NCBI GenBank assembly: GCA_963766935.1
Contig: CAVYBY010000007.1
Coordinates: 162,463-226,462, forward strand
Origin: CAVYBY01 sp963766935
GTDB lineage: Bacteria > Actinomycetota > UBA4738 > HRBIN12
DNA: 64,000 nt
Reading direction: 5' to 3'
Shown here: piece after piece, positions 61,144 through 64,000 of the stretch
Layout: each line of letters opens with the position of its first letter
Position numbering within the stretch: the stretch's first letter is position 1
Translations under genes and position numbers: made by a program
Notes under the pieces: generated by a model
Databases searched by the model: none
The model's input: only the letters and a program-made list of their open reading frames with translations
Told to the model about the DNA's origin: nothing

Positions 61144-61843
61144 GCCGCTGACGCGGCATTCTCGGAGAACCCGCTGGTACCACGCCACCGTCTACCTGAT
61201 CACCCTGCCCCTCGGCTTCACGGGCTGGTGGATCCTCACCGGCGAGGAAGGCCGGCCGAGCCCGCTGGCTCGGATCGTCGACATCGGGGACGCCCGGCTG
61301 CACGTGTGGCTGGGACGGGCGCTTGCGGTGATCGCGGTGCTGCCGCTTCTGGCCGGGCGCCGGGCGATCGCGACGTTCCTCAAAGAGACGTTCCGAGCCG
61401 ACCGGGGCGACGCAGGCTGGTTCGCTCGATGGCCCGCCGGGATCCTCACCGGGCGGTTCGCCCGCCACGAAGGCGACGTCGACCCCGGGCAGCGCGTGGC
61501 CAATATCGCGATCGTGGGCGGTCTGCTCGTGCTCACCGCAAGCGGGATCGGGCTGACCCTGGTGCACGGCGGGTCGTTATTCGCCAGGTTGGATGCGATC
61601 CACCGGTGGGCGACGTACCTGGTGACGGCGGCCGTGGCCGGCCACGTCATCGTGGCGTTCGGGGTCCTTCCCGGCTATCGGGGAGTCTGGCGCTCGATGC
61701 ACCTGGGCGGGCGGCTCCGCGAGGACACGGCCCGCCGGATTTGGCCCGGCTGGACCGAGCGGGCGGTTGCCGAACGTCCCGCGGCTACGAACCCTCCGGA
61801 AGCGTCGTCGCCCAGTGACCTCACAGGCCCAGCCGGGGGGTGA
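61136..61843 (+). CDS. Cytochrome b561/FdhI-like di-heme membrane protein
   Basis: 235 residues with four main membrane helices. Candidate heme ligands are His in RWYHATVYLI, His in RLHVWLGRALAVIAVLPLL, His in AIHRWATYLVTAAVAGHVIVAF and the second His in that helix, as in formate-dehydrogenase gamma subunits and cytochrome b561-type proteins. It likely passes quinol electrons to or from an extracytoplasmic partner; the overlapping lipoprotein gene is the obvious candidate. Confidence 0.75.
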   Translation: MAEPLTRHSRRTRWYHATVYLITLPLGFTGWWILTGEEGRPSPLARIVDIGDARLHVWLGRALAVIAVLPLLAGRRAIATFLKETFRADRGDAGWFARWPAGILTGRFARHEGDVDPGQRVANIAIVGGLLVLTASGIGLTLVHGGSLFARLDAIHRWATYLVTAAVAGHVIVAFGVLPGYRGVWRSMHLGGRLREDTARRIWPGWTERAVAERPAATNPPEASSPSDLTGPAGG

Positions 61844-61864
61844 GCCCCTGATCGGCGGCGCCGG

Positions 61865-62296
61865 TCAGGGGAGCTGCGTCACGGTGACGTTGATCACGGA
61901 CACCGCCGCGAGCGCCCTGGACACCGGGCAGTTCTGCTTCGTTCCCTCGGCGATCCGTTGCAGCTCGTCCGGCTCGATTCCGGGTGCGCGAACCTCGGTC
62001 GAAAGATCGATCTGCGTGATGGTGGACTTCCCGTCGACCCGGCCCAGGTGGACGCCGGCCGTCGTCGAGATCGAGTCGGCCGTGAACCCCGCCTTCTCGA
62101 GATCTCCGGAGAGCGCCATCGAGAAGCACGCGGCGTGAGCGCCGGCGATGAGCTCCTCCGGGTTGGTCCCCTCCGCTTCCTCGAAGCGCGCGTGCCAGGT
62201 GTAGGGCCCCTCGAAACCCGCGTTCTCGAGCCGGATCGACCCGTGCCCTTCCTTGAGCGTGCCGCTCCACTGCGCCTGCCCGGTCCGAACCGGCAT
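61865..62296 (-). CDS. OsmC/Ohr-family peroxiredoxin
   Basis: 143 residues. Peroxidatic Cys in AAHAACFSMAL and resolving Cys in KQNCPVSRAL, with NPEELIAGAHAAC typical of OsmC. The start at MPVRTGQAQWSGTLKEGHG is also standard. It reduces organic hydroperoxides in the cytoplasm. Its minus-strand neighbour is a MOSC gene. Confidence 0.9.
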   Translation of the reverse strand: MPVRTGQAQWSGTLKEGHGSIRLENAGFEGPYTWHARFEEAEGTNPEELIAGAHAACFSMALSGDLEKAGFTADSISTTAGVHLGRVDGKSTITQIDLSTEVRAPGIEPDELQRIAEGTKQNCPVSRALAAVSVINVTVTQLP

Positions 62297-62347
62297 GGTG
62301 TCCTCCCGAGGTCGATGAGTTCCGTCACCCTACGGGACGAAACGCCT

Positions 62348-63108
62348 TCAGATCGGTTCGACCACGTCGCCGACGGCGACACGGCCGGGTGTCTCGATAT
62401 CCGCGTGCACGCCCATGGGGAGGTCCTTGGCGCGCCGGCGATATCCCCCAAGCACCTTCAGCGTCGGAAAGTCCTTCTCGCCGGTGTCGGGGTTCATCGT
62501 CGTGAGGTCGCACCTCGGCACCACGTCGGCGACGCGCGCCACGACCTCCCCGAGGCGGACGAGCCGCCCCGCCCACCCGTCTTCCTCGTAGGGCTCGCAG
62601 CCATCCAGCTCGACGATCATCCGGAAGCGCCGCGGATCCGGCATGGTTTCGCTCCCGCCGCGCCGGCCGAGGTCCTGCACCGATGCGATCGAGAGCAGGG
62701 TCAGCCGGTTGATCCCCCCGCGTACTCGGGTTCCTCCACGCGGGCCAGAATCATCTCGCGGCCGGCATAGCGGCTGAGCGCCGCAGCGAGCGGTCCGTCC
62801 ACCGGCCGGGCCACGACCCACCGGTCGTACAGCTTCACCTTCCGCGGCTCACCCGTGCCTGCGGCATCGCCGTCGGCCCGCTCGCCATCGGGAAACTCGA
62901 ACGAGAGGCGATCCGCGGCCGGGTCGAACCTCGTGCGCACACCGAGGAATGGGCCCTTCGCGGGCGTCGTCAGCCGCCGGCCGTCGGCCTCCAGGATCAT
63001 GAACCGGCGATCCCCCACGGCCCCGGTCACGCGAAGGTCGAGCTCGTCCGGATGCTGCAGTGCCGTCGACGAGACGGGCGTGATGTTGAACCGAGCGACC
63101 ACCGCCAT
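62348..63108 (-). CDS. MOSC-domain protein (one frameshift)
   Basis: About 253 residues from ATG 63108. The MOSC N-terminal barrel (FNITPVSSTALQHPDELDL, GDRRFMILEADGRRLT) is followed by the MOSC domain with the key Cys in VVPRCDLTTMNPDTGE. A frame break lies in the six-G run at about 62715-62720; AGGINRLTLLSIASVQDLG is restored by one base. MOSC proteins carry sulfur or reduce N-hydroxylated compounds with molybdenum cofactor. The length is normal after correction. Confidence 0.82.
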
Positions 63109-63192
63109 GAGGCCATGGTAGCTGCGGCGAGAACCCAAATGGGCCCTCGAGACAAGAGCTAGGCGTCGGCACCCGATCGGGATGGAGGGTTC

Positions 63193-63372
63193 ATGAACGG
63201 GGAGCTCGAGAGCTGCGCCTGGTGTTTCGACCAAGCGACGGCCACGGTCCTCGTGCAGGTCACGCCTCGGGGGGACGAGCACGAGGTGGACTTCTGCGAC
63301 CGGCACATCGAAGAGCTGCTTACCGGAGCCCGGCCCGCCCACCGGGCCCCGACGGCGCCGGAGCGACGCTAG
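63193..63372 (+). CDS. 59-residue Cys/His protein, possible zinc ribbon
   Basis: ATG 63193 follows GGAGGG and the frame ends at TAG 63370-63372. The product begins MNGELESCAWCFDQATATV and has a second pair, FCDRHIEELL: CxxC then Cys and His, a plausible zinc-binding set. An Arg/Ala/Pro tail follows. It lies in the gap between the MOSC and GYD genes. The function is unknown. Confidence 0.6.
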   Translation: MNGELESCAWCFDQATATVLVQVTPRGDEHEVDFCDRHIEELLTGARPAHRAPTAPERR

Positions 63373-63480
63373 CCCTGCCCGGCGAGAGCTCGGCGCGCGC
63401 CGAAGCCCCTGGTGTAGGGTCGCCTCCTGGTTCATGCCGCGTCGCCGCGGCGCGGCGTGGCCGAGCGAAGGGGGAAGGGC

Positions 63481-63801
63481 ATGCCCAAGTACCTGTGGAA
63501 GGCGAATCTCGCGCCCGAGGGCATCCGCGGGATGATGAAAGAAGCCGGCACCGGCCGGCGAGCCTACATCGAGGGCCTCGTCAAGAGTGCCGGAGGAACC
63601 CTCGAGTCGTTCAACTACGCCTTCGGAGACGACGACATCTATGTGGTCGCCGAGCTCCCGGACGACGCCACTGCCGCGGCCCTCAGCCTGAATATCTCGG
63701 CGAGCGGCGCGATCTCGCTCTCGACCGTGAAGCTGCTCACGCCCGAGGAGTTCGACCAGGCGACGAAGATCTCCATCGACTACCGCCCACCCGGCGCCTG
63801 A
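63481..63801 (+). CDS. GYD-domain protein
   Basis: 106 residues from ATG 63481 behind AAGGGGGAAGG. The GYD family pattern is YLWKANLAPEGIRGMMKEAGTGRRAYIEGLVKSAGGTLESFNYAFGDDDIYVVAELPDD. The ferredoxin-like fold is small and often found in Actinobacteria; its role is not known. A longer in-frame start at 63457 lacks a ribosome site. Confidence 0.82.
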   Translation: MPKYLWKANLAPEGIRGMMKEAGTGRRAYIEGLVKSAGGTLESFNYAFGDDDIYVVAELPDDATAAALSLNISASGAISLSTVKLLTPEEFDQATKISIDYRPPGA

Positions 63802-64000
63802 CCCGGCGCGTCCGGCCACCGTCGCCGGGCGAATCGTCGCGCTCCGGCCGATGAGAAACCCGCCCGGTTTCCTACGGACATAACCCCACCGGGGGATCCG
63901 GGAAATCCACCCCTCGTCCCATCACGCTCTGCCCGTTCCGGGGGATAACTGATCGCACAACCCCAAGCGAAAGAGCGACTGTGACGCTTCTCACGATCTT
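63802..64000. other. Window end, no gene seen
   Basis: 199 bases after the GYD gene without a supported coding frame. The sequence is less G+C-rich toward the end, contains no obvious hairpin, and probably leads into a gene beyond the window. Confidence 0.5.

Noticed and set aside
1..64000. tRNA, rRNA, CRISPR arrays and insertion sequences
   Set aside because: None seen; gaps are too short for rRNA, no spaced direct repeats, no transposase motifs. A short tRNA could be missed by eye but no candidate was found.

Overview
The window is high-GC, gene-dense bacterial DNA (by eye about 70% G+C). Intergenic gaps rarely exceed 200 bp, stop/start overlaps (ATGA, GTGA, TGATG) are frequent and GTG starts are common. 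Good AGGAGG-type ribosome sites, lipobox lipoproteins, a BTAD/SARP-type regulator, an FCD-type GntR regulator, DUF1003, DUF4287, GYD and Dabb proteins suggest Actinomycetota or a related high-GC lineage such as Chloroflexota. No rRNA, tRNA or other phylogenetic marker was seen, so the phylum is not fixed. Single-base frameshifts interrupt many otherwise intact conserved genes, even typA, which points to a draft or long-read metagenome assembly with homopolymer errors.

Layout. 1-4.6 kb: helicase tail (DUF1998), TIGR00725 protein, DUF1801 protein, a coiled-coil membrane protein, a flippase and a secreted beta-repeat protein. 4.7-23.5 kb: a large catabolic and transport locus. It holds Dabb proteins, an ACMSD-like amidohydrolase, an SDR, a creatininase, a four-gene NitT/TauT-type ABC importer, two M24 pita-bread enzymes (one lacking a metal ligand, as in creatinase-like members), a GntR/FCD regulator, a Gfo/Idh dehydrogenase, two zinc alcohol dehydrogenases, a 2-hydroxyacid dehydrogenase, a PEP-synthase-like protein, an isopropylmalate-synthase-like enzyme and a ureohydrolase. 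Similar ATACAT/ATGTAT half-sites lie in several of its intergenic regions, which suggests one regulon for import and hydrolysis of a creatinine-like, amidine or guanidino compound (inference).

23.6-40.9 kb: housekeeping and signalling genes, including MBL, VOC, a DNA glycosylase, a methyltransferase, a DUF4242-cyclase fusion coupled to a secreted RCC1 propeller, a membrane patatin, an ECF sigma factor with a membrane partner, a phosphodiesterase-type enzyme, TypA, an NlpC/P60-like protein and a histidine kinase that lacks its ATP-binding core. 41.1-46.9 kb: a 1131-residue membrane-anchored regulator joining a SARP DNA-binding domain to an extracytoplasmic seven-repeat propeller and an oligopeptide-binding-protein domain. 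It is divergent from a lipoprotein and an apparently inactive alpha/beta hydrolase, with an 18-bp palindrome in the shared promoter region.

46.9-64 kb: an ArsR unit with two SRPBCC genes and two clear operators, a VapBC module with a probable leaderless promoter, an AlkZ/YcaQ-like winged-helix protein, a GNAT, DUF1003, two divergent DegT aminotransferases each coupled to a small gene, a kelch lipoprotein, a dienelactone hydrolase, a two-component pair followed by two related secreted proteins, a lipoprotein/cytochrome b pair, OsmC, MOSC, a 59-residue cysteine protein and a GYD protein. Convergent gene pairs are commonly separated by clear hairpins.
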